DNA from: Nitrospira sp.
GTDB taxonomy: Bacteria; Nitrospirota; Nitrospiria; Nitrospirales; Nitrospiraceae
DNA length: 64,000 nucleotides
Assembly (NCBI GenBank): GCA_016715825.1
Contig: JADJXO010000003.1
Location: 372,001 to 436,000, forward strand
Direction of reading: 5' to 3'
The notes under the pieces: model-generated
The model's input: only the letters and a program-made list of their open reading frames with translations
Database searches by the model: none
What the model was told of the DNA's origin: nothing
Part shown: piece by piece, positions 9,508 through 17,530 of the stretch
Layout of the letters: every line of letters begins with the position of its first letter
Numbering within the stretch: position 1 is the stretch's first letter
Made by a program: the position numbers and the translations under genes

Positions 9508-10191
9508 CTAAAGTCTTGGACTGTGTGCAGGGGAGGATGGCACATGACCCTCTTTCATGAACCAGGCAACGGCCTCGGTCCGGCGTTTCACGTGGAGCTT
9601 GTCAAAGATATTCGCCAGGTAGTTTTTTACTGTCTTATCACTCAAGCGGAGATGGACGGCAATCTCCTTGTTTGTTTTCCCTTCAGCCAGCAAAGGTAGA
9701 ATGAGACGTTCCTGAGGGGACAGGCGGGTGACAGTCTGGGAATTGATGCCCAGGTGTGAGCTGGTCCGAATCCAATGAAGGGCCCGCTGGGTCACTCGCG
9801 GATCCAGATAGCCATGACCGGAGGCGACCGTGCGAATTGCGCGAACCAGGTCGTCCATGCGGACATCCTTGAGGACGTATCCATGGGCTCCATTTTGAAC
9901 GGACGCCATCACCGTCGCATCTTCAGCGTAACTGGTAAGGACCAGAATGCGAAGCTTTGGCGCAACGGCCAGAAGCCGTCGACAGGCGTCGGTCACCGTG
10001 GCGTCGGGGAGTTTGACATCAAGCAAGACCATATGTGGAGTGAGTCGCTCGACGGCGGAGACGCCCTCTGCGACCGTTCCTGCCTCGCCGACGATCGTCA
10101 TATCCGGTTCGAGGTGAAGCAGAGCGCGAAGCCCTCGACGGACCATCTCGTGATCATCGATAAGAACGATGCTGGTTTGTGGCTGTTTCAT
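9508..10191 (-). CDS. NarL/FixJ-type response regulator (REC-HTH_LuxR), second copy
   Basis: A 227-residue protein. The receiver has Asp12-Asp13, phospho-acceptor Asp58 (LLDVKLPDA) and Lys108 (VLKD); a LuxR-type HTH spans about 155-215 (GKTNKEIAVHLRLSDKTVKN). It has the same length as the regulator at 5177-5860 and is clearly related, so the two kinase/regulator pairs probably arose by duplication. Its ATG overlaps the stop of the upstream kinase (ATGA). The operon 11006-9508 has a lux-box-like palindrome 84 bp upstream, so this regulator may be under quorum-sensing control (inference). Confidence 0.93.
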   Translation of the reverse strand: MKQPQTSIVLIDDHEMVRRGLRALLHLEPDMTIVGEAGTVAEGVSAVERLTPHMVLLDVKLPDATVTDACRRLLAVAPKLRILVLTSYAEDATVMASVQNGAHGYVLKDVRMDDLVRAIRTVASGHGYLDPRVTQRALHWIRTSSHLGINSQTVTRLSPQERLILPLLAEGKTNKEIAVHLRLSDKTVKNYLANIFDKLHVKRRTEAVAWFMKEGHVPSSPAHSPRL

Positions 10192-11006
10192 ACAGGCGCC
10201 AATAGAGGTTCCAACGAAAACTCCGCGGTCACGTGTGTCCCGCCGCCGGTCTTGGACTCAACCCGTAACGTTCCCCCGAGCTTTTTGGCACGGGCCTCCA
10301 TGTTGGCCAGTCCGTATCCACCAGACTGTCCGACAACCGTGGAGAATCCGATTCCGTCGTCCTGTACCGTGACGCGAATTCGTGTGTCTATCATGCGAAT
10401 GGCGACTGTCGCTCGAGATGCATGGGCATGGCGGGCACAATTGCTGAGCGCTTCTCGTACGATATTGAGGATCTCTCGTTCTTCCTCATGCGTGAGCACC
10501 TCAAGAGCACCCCGCTGAAGATCCAATCGTACGCGCAGTTGGCCTGTCTGCTCATAGGTCGTGCGCAGCGTATTCAGCTCAGAAGCGAGATCAAATTCCT
10601 GGACGGCCCCGGACTCCAATTCGCGGATCATGCTCCGGACCTCATGGATCAGCTGGTTGATCTGCGTGATCGTTCTTGCATCAGATGATTTTGCTTCCTG
10701 ATTATTATCATGCCTTAGTTTTCGACTCATTTCAATACCCAACCCGATGGCATACAGCGACTGCAGTACGCAGTCATGCAGATCACGACCGATGCGGGTG
10801 CGATCCTCCAGGAGCATGTGTAGGCGCCGTTCGGTCGCCTTATAGGCCGTGGTCAATTCACCAGCGCAGGGTTCCAGTTGAGCCCAACCATAGGATTGCT
10901 TTACCGGTCGGGCCGACTGTGAGAGTGAGAGCTTTGATGGAGTCCGGAGCCCTCCGTCCAACACTTCGAATCTCTTCTTTCCCACGGTGACGCGAGTTTC
11001 TTCCAT
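10188..11006 (-). CDS. Soluble sensor histidine kinase (HisKA_3/NarX class)
   Basis: A 272-residue kinase with no membrane segment. His77 lies in RIGRDLHDCVLQSLYAIG; the HATPase shows EALSNCARHAHA (Asn189) and DDGIGF (217-221), then a C-terminal GGTHVTAEF. The N-terminal 55 residues are not a recognised sensor domain. The start was chosen at 11006 because AGGAGG lies 7-8 bases upstream; a longer frame reaches 11051 without a better ribosome site. The stop overlaps the regulator start by four bases, giving a cognate pair. The short N-terminus suggests it senses through a partner protein or a small cytoplasmic ligand. Confidence 0.92.
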   Translation of the reverse strand: MEETRVTVGKKRFEVLDGGLRTPSKLSLSQSARPVKQSYGWAQLEPCAGELTTAYKATERRLHMLLEDRTRIGRDLHDCVLQSLYAIGLGIEMSRKLRHDNNQEAKSSDARTITQINQLIHEVRSMIRELESGAVQEFDLASELNTLRTTYEQTGQLRVRLDLQRGALEVLTHEEEREILNIVREALSNCARHAHASRATVAIRMIDTRIRVTVQDDGIGFSTVVGQSGGYGLANMEARAKKLGGTLRVESKTGGGTHVTAEFSLEPLLAPV

Positions 11007-11089
11007 CCGCCTTCCTCCTATCTGAATCTCCACGAAACGCCCTTCCAGCACCTAGACCAGCACCTTTTACTGCAACAAGACCGGGAAAG

Positions 11090-11111
11090 CACCTGGCGGA
11101 CCCGCCAGGTG
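11090..11111. promoter_or_regulatory. Candidate lux box (22-bp perfect palindrome)
   Basis: Arm CACCTGGCGG is followed two bases later by its exact reverse complement. The inner 20 bp read ACCTG-N10-CAGGT, which fits the classical lux-box layout (CT-N12-AG core of las/rhl/lux boxes). It lies 84 bp upstream of the kinase start (minus) and 255 bp upstream of luxI (plus). It has no flanking T-run on either strand, so a terminator is less likely. Binding by the LuxR at 12140-12952 is inference. Confidence 0.6.
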
Positions 11112-11140
11112 ACGTTTGTTATCTAAGGTGGAACCATCCG

Positions 11141-11379
11141 CCTCCCTAATTCGGCATTCGGCCCAGCCATTCGGCCCTAGTGCGGTACCTATTTCTTCAG
11201 TTTGCAGGGAGGTGGTCATGCCAACCTCAGTCGGTTCATGGAAGTGAGCCAGGGGAAAGGCAATGGAGTCTATCAAAGGACTTCTGATTGCCCTCCATTT
11301 GGCGCTCAGTCCAATCAATTGGCCCTAGTGCAGTCATTATTTTCTTACCTTGAAAGGAGACAGCTATGTCCACTTCACT
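11141..11379 (+). repeat. Tandem duplication of the luxI leader (148-bp offset)
   Basis: Two diverged copies of one leader lie at about 11141-11231 and 11289-11379. Matching landmarks are all exactly 148 bp apart: the ATTCGG/ATTTGG block (11149 and 11297), GGCCCTAGTGC (11173 and 11321) and the ATG (11218 and 11366). There is no gap in the alignment. The second copy leads into luxI; the first reaches a stop after nine codons. Confidence 0.75.
11218..11247 (+). other. Nine-codon mini-ORF resembling the start of luxI
   Basis: Preceded by a Shine-Dalgarno-like GGGAGGTGG, it reads MPTSVGSWK and stops; the true luxI begins MSTSLVSQER. It is either a decayed duplicate of the luxI start or a translated leader peptide. 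The sequence cannot distinguish these. Confidence 0.45.
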
Positions 11380-12082
11380 GGTTTCTCAGGAAAGAGGAGT
11401 TTCGTTCTGTGAAGGGGAGTTCTTCGTGAAGACCCTTGAGACCCGAGAGGAGTTGACTCAGGCGTATCGATTACGGCATCGAGTGTTTGCGGAGAAACTG
11501 CGGTGGGTGCCAGCGACAGAGGACGGTCAAGAGATGGATATGTATGATCTGTGGGGAGTCACCATCGGAGTTCTCTCGCATGATGGCACGTTGCTTGGCA
11601 TGGCACGTCTCCTCCCCTCTTCAGGCAAGTTCATGTTGGAAAATGAATTTGGGGCACTACTTCCCGGAGATTACCCCATTAGAAAAGAACGGGACACGGC
11701 CGAAATTACTCGGCTTACTGTTAATCCTGACATCCAAGACGCAAAGCTTTCCACCCAAGTCATGCTAGCGACGTTGAAGGGGATCTATCAATGGGCGGTG
11801 GAGAACGAGGTTCGGTACTATTACCTTGAGGTCGAACACCGGTTCTTGCGAGCGCTGCGTATGTTGGGCTTCCCTTGTGAACCGATCGGTCCTGTTGTGA
11901 AGCTTCCCCCGGCCGGGGCAAGTGCGGTGGCGGCGCTCTATGACATGGCTCGCTTCGACGATGAGAACATGGAAAAGCGGCCAAGCTTCCTGGAATGGAT
12001 CTCAACGATCAGAACCACAACCGGCCAGACCATAACGGGGCGGACATCGAGTGCTTCGCCAGAGGTAGTGGGGGTGGGATAG
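11366..12082 (+). CDS. luxI: Acyl-homoserine lactone synthase (LuxI family)
   Basis: A 238-residue protein carrying the invariant residues of LuxI enzymes at the right spacing: Arg37, Phe41, Trp47, Asp58, Asp61, Arg81, Phe89, Glu113 and Arg116. These enzymes make N-acyl-homoserine lactones from S-adenosylmethionine and an acyl donor. The ATG has AAAGGAGA six bases upstream. The C-terminal tail (about 205-238) is low-complexity Thr/Ser rich. It converges with a LuxR gene, and together they form a complete synthase/receptor pair. The acyl chain cannot be predicted from the sequence alone. Confidence 0.93.
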   Translation: MSTSLVSQERGVSFCEGEFFVKTLETREELTQAYRLRHRVFAEKLRWVPATEDGQEMDMYDLWGVTIGVLSHDGTLLGMARLLPSSGKFMLENEFGALLPGDYPIRKERDTAEITRLTVNPDIQDAKLSTQVMLATLKGIYQWAVENEVRYYYLEVEHRFLRALRMLGFPCEPIGPVVKLPPAGASAVAALYDMARFDDENMEKRPSFLEWISTIRTTTGQTITGRTSSASPEVVGVG

Positions 12083-12122
12083 AGTTCTGTACAACCAGGG
12101 CAGTTCTATTTTTGGTACAGGA

Positions 12123-12140
12123 GCCACATTCCCATGTGGC
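12123..12140. terminator. Hairpin between convergent luxI and luxR
   Basis: Seven-base perfect stem GCCACAT/ATGTGGC with a four-base loop, located between the luxI stop and the luxR stop, whose last base it touches. There is no clear T-run on either strand, so bidirectional termination is plausible but weakly supported. Confidence 0.4.
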
Positions 12141-12952
12141 TAAACGACGTTCGGTAAGCCATGTTCGATGGCGGTGGCTACCGCCTGGGACCGTGATGTG
12201 ACATCAAGCTTAGAAAAGATGCTCTCGACGTGGAATCGGATCGTACGTTCAGTCACACCCATTATCTGGGCAATTTCCCAATTCGTTTTGCCATTCTTGA
12301 CCCAGTTGAGAATCGTCAACTCCCTCAGTGTTAATCGCTTTACACAGCGATCCATTGATTGGGCCTTAGCAGGGGCCGTGCGCAATAGCGCCAGGTGAAC
12401 ATAGTATCCGAAATACTCAATGAGTGGCACATATCGTGTGGCATCAACGCTCTCGGCGGAAGCAAAGGAACAGAAGGTCGCGATTCCACATGCAGGATCG
12501 GCGGATCCGGTTGTAATTCCATCTCCCAGCCCGAATTCCTTTGCAGCGGCCATGAATTCTTGCTGCTTCGGAGAGCGTGCCTCTTGGTACGTCGTTCCCC
12601 AATGTTGGGTGCCTGGCTTTTGTAGAGCGGTCTGGAAGACTGGATCGACTTCAAAATAACCGTTTTGCCAGTAGAGTCGAATCCATTCCTCAGGGTAGCT
12701 TACATTGATGACGTTGGTAAACCCGTCGAAACTTCCGGTAGGTGTGAGGCGGGCGAGGCCGCTAATCACTCGCGTAAAAGGAAACAAATTTTGAAACTGG
12801 ATCAGTGCCTCTTTGACATCTGCCGTTGAGTCCGCTTCAATCGTGTAATGCAGGGCTTCGACAAAAGCCGTGCATTCATTTTTTGAAAGTGCTTCGAAAA
12901 GTTGGCTGGGGAAAGGGCGTTTACTTTTGCCGGTCTGTGATACCTGTGCCAT
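12140..12952 (-). CDS. luxR: LuxR-family AHL receptor/transcription factor
   Basis: A 270-residue protein. The autoinducer-binding domain shows the conserved set Trp90, Tyr94, Asp103, Pro104 and Trp118 at the spacing of TraR/LasR, so lactone binding is likely. The LuxR-type HTH (about 205-265) carries LTLRELTILNWVKNGKTNWE and TERTIRFHVESI. The start is supported by CTGGAGG seven bases upstream. It is convergent with luxI and divergent from the FadL-type gene. A candidate binding site is the palindrome at 11090-11111. Confidence 0.93.
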   Translation of the reverse strand: MAQVSQTGKSKRPFPSQLFEALSKNECTAFVEALHYTIEADSTADVKEALIQFQNLFPFTRVISGLARLTPTGSFDGFTNVINVSYPEEWIRLYWQNGYFEVDPVFQTALQKPGTQHWGTTYQEARSPKQQEFMAAAKEFGLGDGITTGSADPACGIATFCSFASAESVDATRYVPLIEYFGYYVHLALLRTAPAKAQSMDRCVKRLTLRELTILNWVKNGKTNWEIAQIMGVTERTIRFHVESIFSKLDVTSRSQAVATAIEHGLPNVV

Positions 12953-13037
12953 GGAGAGCCTCCAGTATGAGGAGAGTCAAAATCGGGAGGACATTATAGA
13001 AAAGTGAAACAAGTTTTAATAGGGCTAATTTAGTAGA

Positions 13038-13060
13038 TCCATATGGACCTATACGTATAG
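13038..13060. promoter_or_regulatory. Two adjacent short palindromes between luxR and the FadL gene
   Basis: TCCATATGGA (13038-13047) and CTATACGTATAG (13049-13060) are each perfectly self-complementary and almost abut. They lie about 86 bp upstream of luxR and about 70 bp upstream of the divergent outer-membrane protein gene, where operators would be expected. They do not fit the CT-N12-AG lux-box pattern. Confidence 0.3.
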
Positions 13061-13126
13061 CGATAAAGTAGAGTATTGACCTAGCGAAGCCAGGGACAGC
13101 CAACGCAACAAGAAGCTAGTGTAGCC

Positions 13127-14521
13127 ATGCGCCAGCATTCTCCATCAGGTTGCTTACCCCATTATCGGGTCGTCGCTGAGGTGATTGTCGTCGTGGCGGT
13201 GTTGTTTCTGTCCCCCATACTCGCAACTGCCCAAGCATTGAGATTTCAACCTCAGGGGGCTGTCGCTGCAGCTCAAGGCAACGCGTTTGCCGCCCAGGTG
13301 GATGATGCCTCAGCTATTCAATATAATCCTGCTGGCCTTACACGAGTTTCTGGTATCCAAGGGGTATTCGGAATTGCGTTACTCGGCGGTTCCATCAAGG
13401 CCAAAAGCATTTCGGGAGTTGACACTCGAGGAGATTTCGGTGGAAGCGTGAGTTTCCCTCCGCCTGGACATACATATCTTAGTGCCAATCTAGGAGCACT
13501 AGGGGCCCCTCGGTTTTCCTCGCTTACTATTGGATTAGGGTTGACCTCGCCGTTTGGCTTAAGAACTCGCTACCCAATCGATAGCCCATTTCGGTCAGCC
13601 GTCACATCGGCAGAGTTGCCGCTGATCGCTATCAAACCTACGATTGCCTACAAGATAAGCGAGAAACTGTCGGTAGGCGTGAGCGCGGATATCTATACCT
13701 TCGCAAGTTTTCTTGGTGAAGGACATGGGGAGCAGTCACAGATTGGGACGGGTGCCCTTGGAATTCCAGCCGGAGCGTCGGTCGAACTGAGCGGCAAGGG
13801 GACCGGTGTGGGTGTAACCGCCAGCCTACTCTATACTCCTATGAGAACGAAAGCCGGTAAACCAATGCTGTCACTCGGCTTGGTCTATCGTTCGCAGGCG
13901 ATCGTGCCCTTGAATGGCGCGCTCCTGGTCCAGGGAGCTAAGTTCGCCGATGGGTCTGTCGACCTTGTGCTCCCGCAAATATTTACCGGTGCGGTGGCCG
14001 TTTGGCCGGTGCGTACCAGTGAGAGAGAATGGAAGGTTGAGCTTGATGTTGAGTACGTGGGATGGAGTTTGCATAGAAATTTTGATGTCCACCTTGCCAA
14101 TGGGGCGACAATTCTTCAGCCACGAGAGTGGAAGAATGTTCCGGTGATTGCGGTTGGAACCGAGTATAAATGGCTTCATCCTCCCTGGCTCCCAAACTGG
14201 GAGATTGCCGCTCGATCAGGCTACACCTTCACGGAAGATCCGGTTCCCGATCGGACTTTTCAGCCTGGCATCATTTCTTTGCCTGCACATACCCTGTCCC
14301 TTGGCGTAGGATTTCTCTGTACAGGGGCCGGACGATTTCTTGGACTGATCCCATGCAGTGGAAAGTCGGCGTTGTGGCCGAAAGGCATCGGGCTCGATCT
14401 TGCCTATCAGGAGTGGTTTTATGAATCGCGTACGGTGGTCGGGAACCTCAACCCAACGGTAAACGGCACCTATCACGCGTTTGTGCATCTAGGGACATTC
14501 AGCCTGCGCTATCTGTTCTGA
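13127..14521 (+). CDS. OMPP1/FadL/TodX family outer-membrane transport protein
   Basis: A 464-residue protein with an N-terminal signal peptide (hydrophobic 18-35, cleavage probably after ATAQA). The FadL family hallmark follows in the mature N-terminus: VDDASAIQYNPAGLTR, which contains the NPAG motif of the hatch region. The rest is a pattern of amphipathic strands ending in Phe, as expected for a 14-strand barrel inserted by the Bam complex. Known members carry long-chain fatty acids or aromatic hydrocarbons across the outer membrane. Its position beside luxR invites the idea that it handles hydrophobic signals such as long-chain lactones, but that is speculation. Confidence 0.87.
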   Translation: MRQHSPSGCLPHYRVVAEVIVVVAVLFLSPILATAQALRFQPQGAVAAAQGNAFAAQVDDASAIQYNPAGLTRVSGIQGVFGIALLGGSIKAKSISGVDTRGDFGGSVSFPPPGHTYLSANLGALGAPRFSSLTIGLGLTSPFGLRTRYPIDSPFRSAVTSAELPLIAIKPTIAYKISEKLSVGVSADIYTFASFLGEGHGEQSQIGTGALGIPAGASVELSGKGTGVGVTASLLYTPMRTKAGKPMLSLGLVYRSQAIVPLNGALLVQGAKFADGSVDLVLPQIFTGAVAVWPVRTSEREWKVELDVEYVGWSLHRNFDVHLANGATILQPREWKNVPVIAVGTEYKWLHPPWLPNWEIAARSGYTFTEDPVPDRTFQPGIISLPAHTLSLGVGFLCTGAGRFLGLIPCSGKSALWPKGIGLDLAYQEWFYESRTVVGNLNPTVNGTYHAFVHLGTFSLRYLF

Positions 14522-14541
14522 GGTTACCAGGAGGACTTGAG

Positions 14542-16368
14542 TTATTGGGCGAGGGCTTTGCGGAGATTCGAGACAGTCTCTGGACTGAGTCCGGCGCTCT
14601 GTAAGGCCTCATCGCTTGCCGCTTCTAATTTATCCAAGCTCCCAAACCGACTCAACAGCTGTTTACGTCGAATCTGCCCGATTCCAATGACCTCATCGAG
14701 TTTGGAGTTGACCAATGCTTTTCCTCGGAGTTTTCGGTGGAACGTGATGGCAAAACGATGGGCTTCGTCGCGAATATGTTGGAGAAGATGCGTGGTCGGC
14801 GACGTAGCGGTCAGAGCGATCGGGTTCTTTCTGCCGGCGAGAAACACGCGTTCCTCCTTCTCGCCACGGGCCTTGGCCAACCCAAGAATCGGGAGGTGTT
14901 GGTGTCCAACTTCCTTTAGCCCCTCAATGGCTGCCGCTAATTGCCCGAGTCCTCCGTCGATTAGGATTACGTCTGGGTGAGCTAAGTCGTCCGTGGTTCG
15001 ATCCGGTTCTTCGCCGGATTTGCCGTAGCGACGTATCACGACCTCCTTCATGCTGGCAAAGTCGTTCGCCCCCTGCACGGTTTGGATTTTGAATCGCCGG
15101 TAGTCTGCCTTTTTCATATCCCCGTCTTCCCACACGACCATTGATGCCACGGATTGGTTCCCCATCGTGTTGGAGATATCAAACCCTTCAATCCGACGAG
15201 GCGAACGCTCAAGGCGGAGCATTCGTTTCAGCTCCTCACAGGCCTGCCGGTCGAGCTCCTCCTCACGAAGATGTTCGGCAACGGCTGATGTGGCGTTCTC
15301 TTCCGCCAAGAGGACCAGCTGATGCTTGACGCCACGTTCGGGAGCCAGAATGCGGACAGGTTCTCCACGTTTTTCGGACAGCCACTGTTCGATCACGCTT
15401 ACGTCATCGAGGGCGGTCGGGACCAAGACTTCCCGTGGCGGTTGCCCGTCTTTATTGTAAAATTGCTCGATCGCGGAACGGACCAGCTCGTTGTCCGACG
15501 CATCCGCCGATAGAGGCCAGAAGAAATCTTTCCGTCCGATCAGCAATCCGCCGCGCACGAACAGAATCTGGAGATCCACGGCAGCTCCCCGACGCGCAAT
15601 CCCGAGCACGTCCTGATCGGTAGCGGAGGTCTGGGTAATGCGCTGTTTTTCCAACATCCGTTCGATCTTGAACAGCCGGTCTCTCACTCGAGCCGCTTCC
15701 TCGAACTCTTCCCGCTCGGCAGCTGATTCCATTTTGACGCGGAGCTCGTCGAGCAGCTCATGGTCCCGCCCCTCCAGAAAGTGGCGGACTTGCTTGACGA
15801 TGTGATGGTACTCCTCCTTCGACTGATTACCCGTGCAGGGGGCCATGCAACGTTTGATTTCAAATTCGAGACAAGCACGTTCGGCCTTCCCGTCGATGTC
15901 GATCGTGCAGGTCGCCAAGGGGAAGGCGTGCTTAATCACCTTCAAAGTTTCGCGCAGGGCGTTGGCCGGTGTGTAGGGGCCGTAGTACAACGCGCCATCT
16001 TTTTGCACACGACGGACGATCGACAGCCGTGGGAAATCGTCCCTAATCGGCAGCCGGACATAGGGGTATTGCTTGTCGTCCCGCAAGACGATGTTGAAGC
16101 GGGGCTTGTGTCGCTTCACCAGGTTGCTTTCGAGAATCAGGGCTTCGAGCTCAGATCGGGTCACCATGGTTTCCAGATCGGTGATCTGACTGACGAGGAG
16201 GCTGGTCTTCGGGCTGTGGTCTGTACCCTTCTGGAAATAGGAGCGCACGCGGTCGGCTAAGACCGCGGCCTTTCCGATGTAGATGATGTCGCCTTGCCCG
16301 TTTTTGAAGAGGTAAATGCCGGGGCTGCTGGGCAAATGGGAGAGTTTTGACTGGAGGGTTTCAGTCAT
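14542..16368 (-). CDS. uvrC: UvrABC excinuclease subunit C
   Basis: A 608-residue protein of normal UvrC length. The N-terminal GIY-YIG nuclease (SPGIYLFKN then IIYIGKA, about 14-35) cuts 3' of the lesion. It is followed by a UvrBC-interacting UVR segment (about 198-235), the RNase H-like C-terminal nuclease (with IEGFDISNTMG and VILIDGGLGQL) and a helix-hairpin-helix at the end (IGIGQIRRKQLLSRFGSLDK). It works with UvrA and UvrB in nucleotide-excision repair. It is convergent with the FadL-type gene, only 20 bp away. Confidence 0.97.
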   Translation of the reverse strand: MTETLQSKLSHLPSSPGIYLFKNGQGDIIYIGKAAVLADRVRSYFQKGTDHSPKTSLLVSQITDLETMVTRSELEALILESNLVKRHKPRFNIVLRDDKQYPYVRLPIRDDFPRLSIVRRVQKDGALYYGPYTPANALRETLKVIKHAFPLATCTIDIDGKAERACLEFEIKRCMAPCTGNQSKEEYHHIVKQVRHFLEGRDHELLDELRVKMESAAEREEFEEAARVRDRLFKIERMLEKQRITQTSATDQDVLGIARRGAAVDLQILFVRGGLLIGRKDFFWPLSADASDNELVRSAIEQFYNKDGQPPREVLVPTALDDVSVIEQWLSEKRGEPVRILAPERGVKHQLVLLAEENATSAVAEHLREEELDRQACEELKRMLRLERSPRRIEGFDISNTMGNQSVASMVVWEDGDMKKADYRRFKIQTVQGANDFASMKEVVIRRYGKSGEEPDRTTDDLAHPDVILIDGGLGQLAAAIEGLKEVGHQHLPILGLAKARGEKEERVFLAGRKNPIALTATSPTTHLLQHIRDEAHRFAITFHRKLRGKALVNSKLDEVIGIGQIRRKQLLSRFGSLDKLEAASDEALQSAGLSPETVSNLRKALAQ

Positions 16369-16376
16369 TGGTCAAC

Positions 16377-16628
16377 GGTCATGAGTCAATGGTCATCAGG
16401 ACACGCCACTATTCTATCAATGATGGAAGGGTGAGGCTATGCGCCGTCAACAAGACGGCCGCTCGGCGAATCTGCGAAGCGAGCTTGCAGCACTCAAGAT
16501 TCGGGAATCGATTGGTGATGAGTCGAGAGGCATTTGCGCATGTGCCTACCATTTTCCAAACATCTAAATCCTGAAAAGATATAACATTCTTTGGCCTTGC
16601 CATGACTGATTCTGTTGACTCATTGACC
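16377..16628. repeat. Inverted repeats flanking the truncated four-helix-bundle gene
   Basis: GGTCATGAGTCAA (16377-16389) faces TTGACTCATTGACC (16615-16628), whose reverse complement differs only by one inserted A. The arms lie just outside the small gene on both sides, as expected if the gene plus arms were a unit that inserted or folds together. Confidence 0.45.
16409..16603 (-). pseudogene. Truncated four-helix-bundle protein (23S rRNA-IVS-like family)
   Basis: A 64-residue frame reading ISFQDLDVWKM at the start and KLASQIRRAAV near the end, both hallmarks of the four-helix-bundle family found in 23S rRNA intervening sequences and elsewhere. Complete members are about 110-125 residues and continue after RRAAV with a PxNIAEG-like motif. 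Here the text diverges to LLTAHS and stops, so roughly the second half is missing, probably after a frameshift or deletion. The family's function is unknown. Confidence 0.65.
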
Positions 16629-16709
16629 ACGGACTTGGTCAGCGTAGTGTGCGCACGAACGATGGACTCAACGTCCCTCGCGCAACCTCGGCAACCGGCC
16701 CTTTCATCG

Positions 16710-17510
16710 TCAGGCTAAAGTCTTGCCCCCCACACGGATGTTCAGGACGCCCCCCGGCATTGTCACGGTGACGGGAGCCTTCACCAGTCCTAACCGCACA
16801 GCGGCGCTGGCCGCTGCACAGGAGGACGAGCCGGAGGCCTGTGTCTCTCCAGCGCCCCGCTCCCAAATCTGGATAAAGATCTCTTTTGGGCCGGTCGGGA
16901 CAGCCAACTGAACATTGGTTCGTCTCGGGAACAGCGTATGATTTTCCAAGGCAGGGCCAAGTTGTAACAGGTCTTCCCTCGACCAGGATTCGCCCGCCGG
17001 TCGAAAGACCACGCAATGCGGGTTCCCCACACTGACGCCGGTGAAAACCAACGAACGCCCCGCAGCTTCGATAGGTTGCTGAATCAACTCTGGTACGTTC
17101 AACGAACAGGGTAACGCATTCGGCGTGAACGTGGCGTTCCCCATCTCAACCGTCGCGGCGCTGGCGTCTCCATACCGGTCTATATGCAGCTCGATGGTGA
17201 CCAATCCACCTTTGGTCTCAACCGTGAAGCGCTTTTTCTTGGTCTTGCCTGTCGCGTGGAGATAGCGAGCAAAAATACGAAGCCCATTTCCAGATTTTTC
17301 TGCTTCACTGCCGTCAGGGTTGAAAATGCGCAACCCGAAATCGGCCTTCTTTGAGGGGACCAAGGCCAGAATGCCGTCGCTTCCCAGCCCCCAATTGCGA
17401 TCACAGATCGCCTTGATGACGTTCGGTGTGAGCTTCACGCTCAGTGTTTTGGGATCCATCACGATGTAATCGTTGCCCAGGCCATGCCCGCGGAAAAAAC
17501 CGTTCTTCAT
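16710..17510 (-). CDS. Diaminopimelate epimerase-like protein lacking both catalytic cysteines
   Basis: A 266-residue DapF-fold protein: start FFRGHGLGNDYIVMD, central FTGVSVGNPHCVVF, and C-terminal GAGETQASGSSSCAAA. In true DapF the two acid/base cysteines lie in CGNGxR and ACGTGA; here they are Ser (EAEKSGNGLR, codon TCT) and Ser (QASGSSS, codon TCC). Substrate-fold residues such as NPDGS and NPH are kept. The enzyme is therefore unlikely to epimerise meso-diaminopimelate by the two-thiol mechanism; it may use serines on another substrate or be a binding protein. A canonical dapF would be expected elsewhere in the genome. The next gene upstream is 140 bp away across a repeat. Confidence 0.85.
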   Translation of the reverse strand: MKNGFFRGHGLGNDYIVMDPKTLSVKLTPNVIKAICDRNWGLGSDGILALVPSKKADFGLRIFNPDGSEAEKSGNGLRIFARYLHATGKTKKKRFTVETKGGLVTIELHIDRYGDASAATVEMGNATFTPNALPCSLNVPELIQQPIEAAGRSLVFTGVSVGNPHCVVFRPAGESWSREDLLQLGPALENHTLFPRRTNVQLAVPTGPKEIFIQIWERGAGETQASGSSSCAAASAAVRLGLVKAPVTVTMPGGVLNIRVGGKTLA

Positions 17511-17530
17511 TCAAGGGCTCCTTTGGTATC

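Noticed and set aside
11067..11318. 83-codon minus-strand frame upstream of luxI
   Set aside because: It covers the palindrome and leader repeat, with no domain or ribosome site.
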